Source: Clostridia bacterium
GTDB lineage: Bacteria > Bacillota > Clostridia > Oscillospirales > Acutalibacteraceae
Direction of reading: 5' to 3'
Length of the DNA: 64,000 nt
NCBI GenBank assembly: GCA_017452785.1
Contig: JAFTLT010000012.1
Span: 19,046 to 83,045 of the forward strand
Shown here: positions 27,269-35,169 of the stretch, one piece after another
Layout of the letters: each line of letters begins with the position of its first letter
Position numbering within the stretch: the stretch's first letter is position 1
Position numbers and translations under genes: made by a program
The notes under the pieces: generated by a model
The model's input: the letters and a program-made list of their open reading frames with translations, nothing else
The model's database searches: none
What the model was told of the DNA's origin: nothing

Positions 27269-27298
27269 TTGACATGCACCGAAGTATGGTTTATACTT
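27269..27298 (+). promoter_or_regulatory. sigma-A promoter with overlapping operator dyad
   Basis: TTGACA at 27269-27274 and TATACT at 27292-27297, 17-bp spacer. A perfect inverted repeat AAGTAT-N5-ATACTT (27282-27287 and 27293-27298) covers the -10, so a repressor bound there would block polymerase. The regulator is not in the window as far as I can see. Confidence 0.65.
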
Positions 27299-27325
27299 AT
27301 TCCATCAACTTAAGGAGCGAACATT

Positions 27326-28105
27326 ATGGAAAAACAAAAAGCAATAGCTATCAATAAAGATAAATGCATAGGCTGCGGCAAGTGCGTGAAGGATTGCGTA
27401 GGCGGCAAGCTGAAAATGGTGGACGGCAAGGCTGAGTTTATGTTTTCACGCTGTATAGAGTGCGGTCACTGCTATGCCATTTGCCCCGTGGGTGCCGTGT
27501 CAATGGCGGCTTACCCCGATGCTACAGATGAAAAGCCCGTGAGCATGACAGAGTTTGACAGCGAAAAACTTCTCACTGCTATGAAATCAAGAAGAACTAT
27601 CCGTCAGTTTGCCGATAAAGCTGTCAGTGACGAAGATATTGCTAAAATCCTTGAAGCAGGCAGATATTGCCCCACCGGCACCAACGCTCAGGATTTCTCA
27701 TTTACAGTGCTTCGCTCGAAAAAAGATGATGCCGAAAGGGAAGCGGTTAAGTTTTTCCGCACTGCACAAAAGGCGGCAACACCTTTTTCATCTTATATCA
27801 AGCACTTTGAAATTGACGATAAATTTTTCTTTAAGGGTGCTCCCGTTGTCATTTTGGTTTCCTCCAAGGGCAGCACAAGCGGATGCCTTGCTTCATCCTA
27901 TATGGAGCTTATGGCTTATAGCCTTGGTCTCGGTGTGCTTTACAGCGGCTTCTTTGTTGCGGCGGCAAAGTTCAGCAAAAAAATTGCTTCACTTATAAAC
28001 CTTGAAAAGGGCAGCAAGCTTGTCACCTGCCTTGTTATCGGGTACCCTGCCGTAGACTATGAGAGAATACCGCCGAGAAAAGAAGCAGAAGTAAAGTGGT
28101 TATGA
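27326..28105 (+). CDS. nitroreductase with N-terminal 2x[4Fe-4S] ferredoxin domain
   Basis: Flavin reductase fused to a ferredoxin. Seen: 'CIGCGKCVKDC' (residues ~13-23) and 'CIECGHCYAICP' (~44-55), two Cys4 iron-sulfur motifs, then a nitroreductase fold from 'MKSRRTIRQF' with 'EAGRYCPTGTNAQDF' and the C-terminal 'LVIGYP'. Such fusions, common in clostridia, use reduced ferredoxin-like electrons on an FMN site (known); the substrate is unknown. 259 aa. It stands alone, with its own promoter and terminator, and is probably stress- or redox-controlled through the dyad in its promoter. Confidence 0.9.
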   Translation: MEKQKAIAINKDKCIGCGKCVKDCVGGKLKMVDGKAEFMFSRCIECGHCYAICPVGAVSMAAYPDATDEKPVSMTEFDSEKLLTAMKSRRTIRQFADKAVSDEDIAKILEAGRYCPTGTNAQDFSFTVLRSKKDDAEREAVKFFRTAQKAATPFSSYIKHFEIDDKFFFKGAPVVILVSSKGSTSGCLASSYMELMAYSLGLGVLYSGFFVAAAKFSKKIASLINLEKGSKLVTCLVIGYPAVDYERIPPRKEAEVKWL

Positions 28106-28117
28106 TTATTAATAAGC

Positions 28118-28157
28118 AGCAGAATTTTGTCAATTGATGAAGTTCTGCTCTTTTTTT
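28118..28157 (+). terminator. rho-independent terminator of the nitroreductase gene
   Basis: AGCAGAA (28118-28124) pairs with TTCTGCT (28143-28149), followed by CTTTTTTT. Confidence 0.75.
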
Positions 28158-28158
28158 A

Positions 28159-28187
28159 TTGCACAGGCAAAAATAATGTGCTATAAT
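28159..28187 (+). promoter_or_regulatory. sigma-A promoter of holA operon
   Basis: TTGCAC at 28159-28164 and TATAAT at 28182-28187, spacer exactly 17 bp; GAGGTGAAAG ribosome site of holA follows. Confidence 0.75.
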
Positions 28188-28211
28188 ATATGGTCAGAAA
28201 GAGGTGAAAGC

Positions 28212-29252
28212 ATGGCTCAGTTTGATGAAAAAACGCTCAAATCACACATCAAAGCAGGGGAGTATTATCCCATTTATCTTATGTGCGGTGATGAAGACTA
28301 TCTCAAAAAGCACTATGCTGATATGATAGCTTCCAAAAATGTTGAGCCGGCTTTCGAGAGCTTTAATCTGCAGAAATTTGACGGCAAGGGTCTTGACCTT
28401 CAGGATGTCTTTGAGCAGGCAAGCATTATGCCTATGATGAGCGATAAACGCTGCATCATTGTTGAGGACTATAAATTAGAGGGCGCAGGCGAAGACACTC
28501 TTTCTCAGATTTCAGCTTATGTGGAGTCTATTCCAGACACCTCTATAGTTATCTTTCACCAGAAAAGTGCCGATTTCTCTTTGGCAAAAGCAAAAAAGGC
28601 GGCAGATATTATATCAAAGCACGGCGCAGTGTGTCTGCTTAATAAGAGAAAGGGAAATGACCTTATAAAGCCTCTTATTTCCTCAGCTTCAAAACAGAAC
28701 TGCACTCTGAGTGTGCAGATGGCAAACTATCTTGTGTCCTGCGTGGGTGACGATTTCAATGTGCTCATAAATGAGCTTCATAAAGTCTGCGGCTATGTGG
28801 GCGGCGGTGAAATAACACGTTCACATATCGATGCAGTTGCTGTCAAAACAGACGAAGCAAAGATTTACGATCTGACAAAAGCTCTTATGGCAAAGGATTT
28901 TGACAAGGCTTATAAGGTGCTTCACACTCTCATTAAAAACAAGGTTTCCCACGAATATATCTTCGGCACAATTGTGAGCACCTATGTTGATATGTACCGT
29001 GGCAAGGTGTCACTTTCATGTGGCGGGCGAGCCGACGAGCTGGCTGCTGATTTCGATTACGGCAAACGTGCCTTTGCTCTGACAAACGGAGCAAGGGACT
29101 CTTCAAAAATAGACTTGCCAACACTTCGCAAATGCCTTGATGTGCTCTGTGAGGCTGATATGAAGCTGAAAATGAGCAGTGACGATAATGTTATAGTTCT
29201 TGAGCAGCTTATGGTCAGGCTGTTTCTTGTGACAAACGGTGAAAGAGTATGA
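28212..29252 (+). CDS. holA: DNA polymerase III delta subunit
   Basis: Clamp-loader subunit that opens the sliding clamp. Seen: the HolA opening 'YPIYLMCGDEDYLKKHYADMI', 'FNLQKFDGKGLDLQDVFEQASIMPMMSDKRCIIVEDY' in parts, and the C-terminal 'KLKMSSDDNVIVLEQLMVRLF'. 346 aa matches the family. I chose ATG 28212 because GAGGTGAAAG precedes it and the promoter at 28159 lies inside the longer open frame. It overlaps the next gene by 4 nt (ATGA), so the two are coupled. Confidence 0.9.
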   Translation: MAQFDEKTLKSHIKAGEYYPIYLMCGDEDYLKKHYADMIASKNVEPAFESFNLQKFDGKGLDLQDVFEQASIMPMMSDKRCIIVEDYKLEGAGEDTLSQISAYVESIPDTSIVIFHQKSADFSLAKAKKAADIISKHGAVCLLNKRKGNDLIKPLISSASKQNCTLSVQMANYLVSCVGDDFNVLINELHKVCGYVGGGEITRSHIDAVAVKTDEAKIYDLTKALMAKDFDKAYKVLHTLIKNKVSHEYIFGTIVSTYVDMYRGKVSLSCGGRADELAADFDYGKRAFALTNGARDSSKIDLPTLRKCLDVLCEADMKLKMSSDDNVIVLEQLMVRLFLVTNGERV

Positions 29253-29845
29253 TAAAGCTTGACAGACCCATTATCGTTGAGGGCAAATATGATATAATCA
29301 AGCTCAGCAATATAATAGACACGATTATAATCAAAACTGACGGCTTCGGCATATTCAAGGATAAAGAAAAGCAGCTTCTTTTAAGGCGACTTGCCCGTGA
29401 AAAAGGTATAATTGTTATGACCGACAGTGATTCGGCAGGCTTTCTTATAAGAAAATTTATTTCTTCAAGTGTACCGCCTGAAAAGATAACCCACGTCTAT
29501 ATACCTGATTTATACGGCAAGGAAAAGCGCAAAACAGAAGCTTCAAAAGAAGGAAAGCTGGGCGTTGAGGGTACCCCTGAAAATATAATAATTGAAGCGC
29601 TCAGAAAAGCAGGTGTCACCTGCAGTGAGAGTGAAAATGAAAACAGACAGCTTATAACAAATATAGACCTTTATGAGTGTGGTCTTATGGGTGGGCAGCA
29701 CAGCAAAGAAAAAAGAAAACTTCTGCTTAAAAGCCTCGCATTGCCCGAAAGAATGTCAACTTCATCACTCATTAAGATACTTAACACCTTCGTAACTTAT
29801 GATGAATTTATTGCTAAAGTAAAGGAGCTGAATTTATGCGAATAG
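29249..29845 (+). CDS. Toprim-domain protein, RNase M5-like
   Basis: Small Toprim protein related to ribonuclease M5 (RnmV), which matures 5S rRNA in Firmicutes (known). Seen: Toprim glutamate in '[19 protein letters not shown]', and the DxD motif '[19 protein letters not shown]', followed by '[24 protein letters not shown]' in parts, which matches the C-terminal M5 region. 198 aa. B. subtilis rnmV sits beside ksgA; here it is between holA and ispF, overlapping both (4 nt and 10 nt). 5S maturation is the best guess; another nuclease role is possible. Confidence 0.75.
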   Translation: MIKLDRPIIVEGKYDIIKLSNIIDTIIIKTDGFGIFKDKEKQLLLRRLAREKGIIVMTDSDSAGFLIRKFISSSVPPEKITHVYIPDLYGKEKRKTEASKEGKLGVEGTPENIIIEALRKAGVTCSESENENRQLITNIDLYECGLMGGQHSKEKRKLLLKSLALPERMSTSSLIKILNTFVTYDEFIAKVKELNLCE

Positions 29846-30306
29846 GTCACGGCTATGACGTTCACAAGCTCGTGGAGGGCAGAAAGCTTATTCTCGGCGG
29901 TGTTGATATTCCCTATGAAAAGGGACTCTTGGGTCACTCTGATGCAGATGTGCTCCTTCACGCAATATCCGATAGCCTTTTAGGTGCTGCTGCAATGGGG
30001 GATATAGGCAAGCTTTTTCCTGATAATGATCCTGCGTTTGAGGGGGCAGACAGCCTTGTGCTTTTAAAAGAGGTCTATGCCTGTTTGCAGGAAGAAGGCT
30101 ACAAACTCATAAATCTTGATGCAACAGTGCTTGCACAAAGACCTAAGCTCAGACCCTATATCGACACAATGAGGGAAAATGTTGCCTCAGCTTTGGGTGT
30201 GGACATGGACTCAATCAGCATTAAAGCCACAACGGAAGAAGGCTTAGGCTTCACAGGTGAGGGCAAGGGAATAGCTGCTCACTGTGTATGCTTAATCAGT
30301 AAATAA
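29836..30306 (+). CDS. ispF: 2-C-methyl-D-erythritol 2,4-cyclodiphosphate synthase
   Basis: MEP-pathway cyclase, trimeric zinc enzyme. Seen: metal ligands D8 and H10 in '[10 protein letters not shown]' and H42 in 'LLHAISD', 'GHSDADV', and the C-terminal '[24 protein letters not shown]'. 156 aa is standard. It overlaps the Toprim gene by 10 nt. Its pathway partners dxr and ispG are about 20 kb away; ispD is not in this window. Confidence 0.97.
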   Translation: MRIGHGYDVHKLVEGRKLILGGVDIPYEKGLLGHSDADVLLHAISDSLLGAAAMGDIGKLFPDNDPAFEGADSLVLLKEVYACLQEEGYKLINLDATVLAQRPKLRPYIDTMRENVASALGVDMDSISIKATTEEGLGFTGEGKGIAAHCVCLISK

Positions 30307-30338
30307 TTGCCGAAAGGCTATTGAAAGGAAGATATAAT

Positions 30339-31760
30339 ATGAAAATTAAAACAACCAGACTCACTGCATTGCTTTTATGCCTTGTTATGCTTATGAGTGT
30401 ACCCTTTACTGCTTATGCAGCAGGTAACGAGGTTTCAAGAGTGGCAGTTACAATCAACGGTGACAGCGCTAATGCAAGAGGTATAAGCTGGTACACTGAT
30501 GAAGAATGCGACTCAGTTGTGCAGATAGCAAAAGCAGGTGAAGACCTTGAAAACGGCAAGCTCGTTAAGGGTGATGGCTACAAGGCAATGAAAAAGTATG
30601 TACATAAGGTTACAGTTACTGACCTTGAGCCTGCAACAAGATATGCCTACAGAGTGGGTGACGGCAGTGTCTGGAGTGAAATTGGCTATTTCACCACAAG
30701 CAACCCTGACAGCGATAAAGCTGAGTTTATTGTTATTTCTGACGTTCAGGCAAGCAATGAAGAGAACTTCCAAAAAGCAGCAGCTGTTATGAAGCAGGCA
30801 GTTGAAACAATGCCCGAACACGAATTTGTTGTTAATTTAGGTGACTTTGTCAATGACTGCACCAACGAAGAGTGGGACAGCTTTTTCAGAAACTTTGCTT
30901 TCTCAAATATGAACACCACAATGATTCCCGTTGCAGGCAACCATGAGGGCAATCTGCAGTGGAATAAGTTTAACAATATCTTTAATGTCGGTGCTGCAAA
31001 GGGCAGCATGACAACCACAGGTTGTTACTATTCCTTTGACTGGGGTGATGCACACTTTGCAGTGCTTAACTCAAATGATATGTACCCCATGTCACAGCAG
31101 CAGCTTAACTGGCTGAAAAATGACATGAGAGCAAGTGACGCTCAGTGGAAGATTATCCTTATGCACAGAGCCGTCTACTCAGCAGGTAAAAACATAAACA
31201 AGCCTGACACAATCATTATGCGTGAGGTACTTCTGCCGATCATTGATGACCTTGGCATTGATGTTGTTTTTGCAGGTCACGACCATATGTATTTCAGAAC
31301 AAAGCAGGTCAAGGGTGACGAGGTTCAGCTTTGCGAAAGTGTAACTGAAGTTTATGACGGCGAAGAAACAACATTTATGCTCAATCCTGCAGGTACCGTT
31401 CACATTCTTCCCTCAACAACAGGCACAAAGCGTTACAGTGTTAACGAGAGTGCAATTCCGCCCATTCTTCAGTGCGGCGATGTTGTCAGAGATACAAAGG
31501 CAGGCGGCTGCTTCGCAACTGTTTCAATGGATAATGAGCATTTCGTTTATAAGGCATATATAGTTGATGACGAAACAGGCGAAAAAGAGCTTATTGACTC
31601 ATATGCAATTAAAAAGACTGTTAAAGATGAACAGAAGGATTATCTTAAGCTACCTACAGATCCTATTCTCACCTTACCGGGTAACATTATCAATTTTGCA
31701 GTTCAACTTATCAAGATGATATTCACCTATCTCTTTGAGCTTCTTCCTGCAGTAGTTTAA
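30339..31760 (+). CDS. secreted purple-acid-phosphatase-like metallophosphoesterase
   Basis: Exported phosphatase. Seen: signal peptide (MKIKTTRLTALLLCLVMLM, then AYAAG), an N-terminal Fn3-like domain typical of purple acid phosphatases ending in 'YAYRVGDGSVWSEIGYFTT', then the metallophosphoesterase ligands 'VISDVQ', 'NLGDFVND', 'AGNHEG', 'MHRAVYS' and 'AGHDHMYF'. It ends in a hydrophobic tail 'INFAVQLIKMIFTYLFELL', like the lipase at 2.5 kb, which may hold it to the membrane (inference). I chose ATG 30339 with GAAAGGAAG upstream; a TTG six codons earlier is less likely. 473 aa. Confidence 0.88.
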   Translation: MKIKTTRLTALLLCLVMLMSVPFTAYAAGNEVSRVAVTINGDSANARGISWYTDEECDSVVQIAKAGEDLENGKLVKGDGYKAMKKYVHKVTVTDLEPATRYAYRVGDGSVWSEIGYFTTSNPDSDKAEFIVISDVQASNEENFQKAAAVMKQAVETMPEHEFVVNLGDFVNDCTNEEWDSFFRNFAFSNMNTTMIPVAGNHEGNLQWNKFNNIFNVGAAKGSMTTTGCYYSFDWGDAHFAVLNSNDMYPMSQQQLNWLKNDMRASDAQWKIILMHRAVYSAGKNINKPDTIIMREVLLPIIDDLGIDVVFAGHDHMYFRTKQVKGDEVQLCESVTEVYDGEETTFMLNPAGTVHILPSTTGTKRYSVNESAIPPILQCGDVVRDTKAGGCFATVSMDNEHFVYKAYIVDDETGEKELIDSYAIKKTVKDEQKDYLKLPTDPILTLPGNIINFAVQLIKMIFTYLFELLPAVV

Positions 31761-31773
31761 TTTACTCTGAATT

Positions 31774-31891
31774 GCACCGTGACGGCTGCCGAATTAATGA
31801 AGCTCTGCTTCATTCCATGACCCCATAGGGTCAATTCATGCATATCGTGCAATTCATGGCTCTAGCCAATTCATGCCGTTAGGCGATTCAT
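31774..31891 (-). repeat. string of six mini-hairpins joined by ATGAATTG (reverse orientation)
   Basis: Read on the plus strand: a GCACCGT/ACGGCTGC-type stem, ATGAAGC/GCTTCAT, TGACCC/GGGTCA, GCA/TGC, GGC/GCC and GCC/GGC, separated by CAATTCAT. It is the reverse-oriented relative of the array at 16430-16525: same spacer, partly the same stems, different loops. Confidence 0.75.
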
Positions 31892-31905
31892 TATTTACAA
31901 TATTG

Positions 31906-31948
31906 CATCCACCTCACCGTTACGGTAAGAGGTGGATGTTTTCTTTTG
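31906..31948 (+). terminator. rho-independent terminator of the phosphatase gene
   Basis: Long stem CATCCACCTC (31906-31915) with GAGGTGGATG (31929-31938), plus inner ACCGT/ACGGT, followed by TTTTCTTTTG. Confidence 0.88.
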
Positions 31949-31995
31949 TTTATAATTCATAATTACCTCGTCAATACTTTTCCAGAGGTGAAACT

Positions 31996-32667
31996 ATGAA
32001 TCTTCTTTTTAAAGGAATTATTGTTTATGTGGCAGTTATAATTGCAATGCGTTTTATGGGCAAAAGGCAGATTGGTGAGCTTCAGCCGGGTGAGCTTGTT
32101 ATAACCTTTTTGCTCTCAGAGGTGGCGGCAATGCCTTTGCAGGGCGATAATATACCTATTCTTGCAAGTGTGAGCCTTGTTTTTTTGCTTGTGGTGCTTG
32201 AAATGACCTCATCATATCTCAGCATGAAAAGCCGTGTATATCGCACTATGACTCAGGGACACAGTGTGCTTATTATAAAAGAGGGCAGGCTTCTTAAAAG
32301 GAATATGAAAATGATAAGATACAGCAATGACGATCTTATGGAAGCCTTAAGGCTCAAGGATGTTTTTGACATAAACACAGTGCAATATGCCTATATTGAA
32401 ACTAACGGCTCTGTGAGCATACAGCTGAAAAAGAAATATCAGGGCATAACTGCAGAGGATATGAATAAAAAAATTGATGAGGAGTTTCTGCCATGCCTGG
32501 TTATCAGTGACGGCAGAGTTATAACAAGAGAGTTTAGTCTTTGCGGCATGACCGAGGAAAAGCTCGAAAAACTGTTGAAAAAAGAAAATCTCACCCCAAA
32601 GGAGGTTTTTCTTATGACGGCAGACAAAAAGGGTAACACATATATTGTAAGAAAGGGAGAGCAGTGA
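31996..32667 (+). CDS. DUF421/YetF-family membrane protein
   Basis: YetF family of unknown biochemical role; relatives in Bacillus are spore or stress membrane proteins. Seen: two or three N-terminal helices, the family motif 'MRFMGKRQIGELQPGELVITFLLSEVAAMP' in two parts, and the soluble DUF421 domain 'VLIIKEGRLLKRNMKMIRYSNDDLMEALRLKDV' in parts. 223 aa. AGAGGTG precedes the ATG. It is followed 1 nt later by a DUF4363 gene, a pairing common in clostridia. Confidence 0.88.
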   Translation: MNLLFKGIIVYVAVIIAMRFMGKRQIGELQPGELVITFLLSEVAAMPLQGDNIPILASVSLVFLLVVLEMTSSYLSMKSRVYRTMTQGHSVLIIKEGRLLKRNMKMIRYSNDDLMEALRLKDVFDINTVQYAYIETNGSVSIQLKKKYQGITAEDMNKKIDEEFLPCLVISDGRVITREFSLCGMTEEKLEKLLKKENLTPKEVFLMTADKKGNTYIVRKGEQ

Positions 32668-32668
32668 T

Positions 32669-33049
32669 ATGAAACGGATAGTGACTGCCTTTTTGCTGGC
32701 AGGGCTTCTCTTTTCTCTGAGCTTTTTTGCCGGGGATTATCTTAAAGAGTGCTGCAGTTATATGTCAGATGAGCTGGAAATCTGTGCCGAAAAAATAAAG
32801 GCTCAGGAATATGAGAAAGCGTTGTTTCATCTTGAAGGTCTGCAGGCTCAGTGGCAGAAAAATATCACGCTTCTGAGCGTTGTTTCAGGTGATGATATGC
32901 TCATAGGACCCGGCAAAAATATCCCTGCAATTTATGACAGTGTAAGAGATGAAAATTATGACAGTGCCCTTATGCTTATCAGAGAGTGTCAGGGCTATTT
33001 TGAGGAAGTTATAGAGTCTCAAAAGCTCAGCATAGGCAATATATTGTAG
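32669..33049 (+). CDS. DUF4363-type small membrane-anchored protein
   Basis: 126 aa with one N-terminal hydrophobic helix (~5-23) and an alpha-helical outside domain containing 'YEKALFHLEGLQAQWQKN', which resembles the TPR-like DUF4363 family. Almost adjacent to the YetF gene with GGAGAGCAG upstream, so both are probably made together. Function unknown; the family assignment rests on the size, the helix layout and the neighbour. Confidence 0.72.
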   Translation: MKRIVTAFLLAGLLFSLSFFAGDYLKECCSYMSDELEICAEKIKAQEYEKALFHLEGLQAQWQKNITLLSVVSGDDMLIGPGKNIPAIYDSVRDENYDSALMLIRECQGYFEEVIESQKLSIGNIL

Positions 33050-33056
33050 TTTTCAG

Positions 33057-33085
33057 TTGACAAAGAAAAGAGGCTTTGATATACT
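33057..33085 (+). promoter_or_regulatory. sigma-A promoter of the first Fn3 gene
   Basis: TTGACA at 33057-33062 and TATACT at 33080-33085, 17-bp spacer. The surroundings (GTTGACAAAGAAA..GCTTTGATATACT) are almost identical to the promoter at 35106. Confidence 0.85.
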
Positions 33086-33125
33086 AATAGTATGGAAAAT
33101 ATTAACAAAAGAAAGGTGAGAAAAT

Positions 33126-34985
33126 ATGAAAGCAAGTCAGAAAATTCTCAGTTTAATTCTTTGCCTTATTGTGCTGTTCACTGCAGGCAGCCTTGCTGCC
33201 GAGGCAGCTGCTGTCAAGGTTGGTGTTACAGCAAACTTTGTGGCTGAAACCACCTCAGACAGCGTTGAACTTCGTTGGAGAAAGGTAAGCGGTGCTACAG
33301 GCTACAGAATATATCTGCGTGAAGGAAAAAAGTGGAAGCACATAAAAACCGTCAAGAAAAATAAATATGTGCTCGAAGACCTGACAGCAAGTGAAACATA
33401 TAAGTTTGCCGTCAGAGCATATAAGGTTTCGGGCGGAAAAACCTATCTTGCAGATAAGTATAAAACAGTAACTGCAAAAACAGCAAAAATGGGCAAGACT
33501 CCCACACCCAAGGCATCTAAGGTAACTAAAAACAGCATCACTCTTAAATGGAGTGCAGTTGCAGGTGCCACAGGCTACAGAGTATATCAGTACAAAGGCG
33601 GCAAGTGGGTCAAGATAAAGTCTGTCACCACAAACAGTTATACTGTTAAATCACTTAAGAGCGCAACAACCTATAAATTCAGAATCAAGCCCTATGCAAA
33701 GCCTGCAAGCGGCACTGTCTGGGGCTCAACCTCAAAGACCTTATCAGTTAAGACAACAGACCCCACAAAGACAAAAATCACCTACGCTGCAGTTACAGAT
33801 ACCACTGTTACCCTTAAATGGAGCAAGGTTTCATCTGCTACGGGATACAGACTCAGTGTGCTGCAAAAAAACGGTGAGTGGAAGCGAGTCAAGTCAACAC
33901 CGGCACTTGAATACACTGTTAAAAAGCTGACACCGGGCACAACATACACCTATATGGTCAGAGCTTATAAAAAGGTTGACGGCAAGGTTACATGGTACCC
34001 CGAAAGTGATGTCAAGAAGGTAACTACCACAAAGGCACCTGAGGAAATTCCTGAGGAGCCAACCACAGAGCCTTCAACATCAGAGTCAACAACAAAGCCG
34101 ACTACAACTAAGCCGACTACAACTAAGCCGACTACAACAAAGCCGACTACAACAAAGCCGACTACAACTAAGCCGACTACAACAAAGCCGACTACAACAA
34201 AGCCGACTACAACTAAGCCGATTACAACTAAGCCGACTACAACGAAGCCGACTACAACTAAGCCGACTACAACCAAGCCGACTACAACAAAGCCGACTAC
34301 CACAAAACCGACTACAACAAAGCCGACTACAACAAAGCCGACTACCACCAAGCCGACCACTACAAAGCCGACTACAACAAAGCCGACTACCACAAAACCG
34401 ACTACAACAAAGCCGACCACAACTATCAATCCCGATTACGAGCTCAAGGCTTTCAGAATTGAGAAGTACAAGAAGATATTTGAGAGTGATACACTTTATT
34501 TCAAAATCTCAAGTGACAACGGTAACGGCGGCCTTGCAAATATGGAATACGCACAGAAAAACGGCAACATCTATGTCAATGCAACCGATGAGGGCATAAA
34601 TGCAAAGATGTATTATGAAAAGAAGACAGATAAGATGTTTGCATATTTCCTTATGTTCTATTATGAAGTGCCTAAGGCTGAGTGGAAAGAGATGAATATA
34701 ACCGAGCCTCTTGACGAAATGAAGGTTCAGAATATGGGTAACTTTGTCACCGTAACTGAAACTACATTCAACGGAAAAAATGTTATCTGTGAAGGGTACA
34801 TTGACTCAAAGTACGGCTATATAGTGAAGTATTATTTCGACGGTGCAACTCTTGTTGGTCTTGAAAAGGTATATAAAAATGAAACCAAGCAGGTTATTTA
34901 TGTTGACGAAGTGAGAACCACTGTTGACGATAAGCTGCTGCAAAGACCCACATCAGGCTATATTGATGCTTCATCAATGATGTAA
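33126..34985 (+). CDS. secreted fibronectin-III repeat protein with TKPTT linker
   Basis: Exported surface or matrix-associated protein, 619 aa. Seen: signal peptide (first ~28 residues, AEAAA end), three Fn3 domains each with 'VTLKWSKVSGATGYR'-like strands and 'YTVKSL..ATTYKFRV' ends (about 35-115, 125-208, 212-303), a 22-unit TKPTT linker (~323-433), then a C-terminal domain starting 'LKAFRIEKYKKIFESDTLYFKI' (broken here) that is shared with the next gene. No LPxTG or dockerin was seen. The two paralogs are tandem, with the linker present only here. Function unknown; adhesion or polysaccharide binding is a guess. Confidence 0.85.
   Translation: MKASQKILSLILCLIVLFTAGSLAAEAAAVKVGVTANFVAETTSDSVELRWRKVSGATGYRIYLREGKKWKHIKTVKKNKYVLEDLTASETYKFAVRAYKVSGGKTYLADKYKTVTAKTAKMGKTPTPKASKVTKNSITLKWSAVAGATGYRVYQYKGGKWVKIKSVTTNSYTVKSLKSATTYKFRIKPYAKPASGTVWGSTSKTLSVKTTDPTKTKITYAAVTDTTVTLKWSKVSSATGYRLSVLQKNGEWKRVKSTPALEYTVKKLTPGTTYTYMVRAYKKVDGKVTWYPESDVKKVTTTKAPEEIPEEPTTEPSTSESTTKPTTTKPTTTKPTTTKPTTTKPTTTKPTTTKPTTTKPTTTKPITTKPTTTKPTTTKPTTTKPTTTKPTTTKPTTTKPTTTKPTTTKPTTTKPTTTKPTTTKPTTTKPTTTINPDYELKAFRIEKYKKIFESDTLYFKISSDNGNGGLANMEYAQKNGNIYVNATDEGINAKMYYEKKTDKMFAYFLMFYYEVPKAEWKEMNITEPLDEMKVQNMGNFVTVTETTFNGKNVICEGYIDSKYGYIVKYYFDGATLVGLEKVYKNETKQVIYVDEVRTTVDDKLLQRPTSGYIDASSMM
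34096..34425 (+). repeat. 22-copy 15-bp tandem repeat (TKPTT linker)
   Basis: Units of ACTACAACNAAGCCG encoding T-T-T-K-P, 22 copies, differing mainly at third positions (aca/act/acg/acc) with one ACT-to-ATT (Thr to Ile). It is an in-frame proline/threonine linker that can lengthen or shorten by slippage. Confidence 0.95.
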
Positions 34986-34996
34986 TAAATAAAAAA

Positions 34997-35030
34997 ATAC
35001 GGGAGTTTTCAGCTCTCGTATTTTTCTTTT
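34997..35030 (+). terminator. rho-independent terminator of the first Fn3 gene
   Basis: ATACGGGAG (34998-35005 region) pairs with CTCTCGTAT (35013-35021), flanked by A-run and TTTTTCTTTT; could work in both directions. Confidence 0.85.
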
Positions 35031-35105
35031 GTGTGGCTTATGTGAAAGCTGTGTAACGCCCCTGTAAACAAGGCGCAGGTAAATATTAACAATGCCTTTT
35101 TTCCG

Positions 35106-35134
35106 TTGACAAAGAAATTTTGCTTTGATATACT
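35106..35134 (+). promoter_or_regulatory. sigma-A promoter of the second Fn3 gene
   Basis: TTGACA at 35106-35111 and TATACT at 35129-35134, 17-bp spacer, with the same flanks as the promoter at 33057. Confidence 0.85.
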
Positions 35135-35169
35135 GAGATTATTAAAATATATTAAGATAGGTGAAAACA

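Noticed and set aside
34096-34425. CRISPR-like regular repeat array
   Set aside because: Units are contiguous 15-bp coding repeats with no spacers and no cas genes nearby.
33965-34429. 154-aa minus-strand frame made of VVVGFVVVG repeats
   Set aside because: It is the antisense of the TKPTT tandem repeat; periodic composition keeps it open. No ribosome site.
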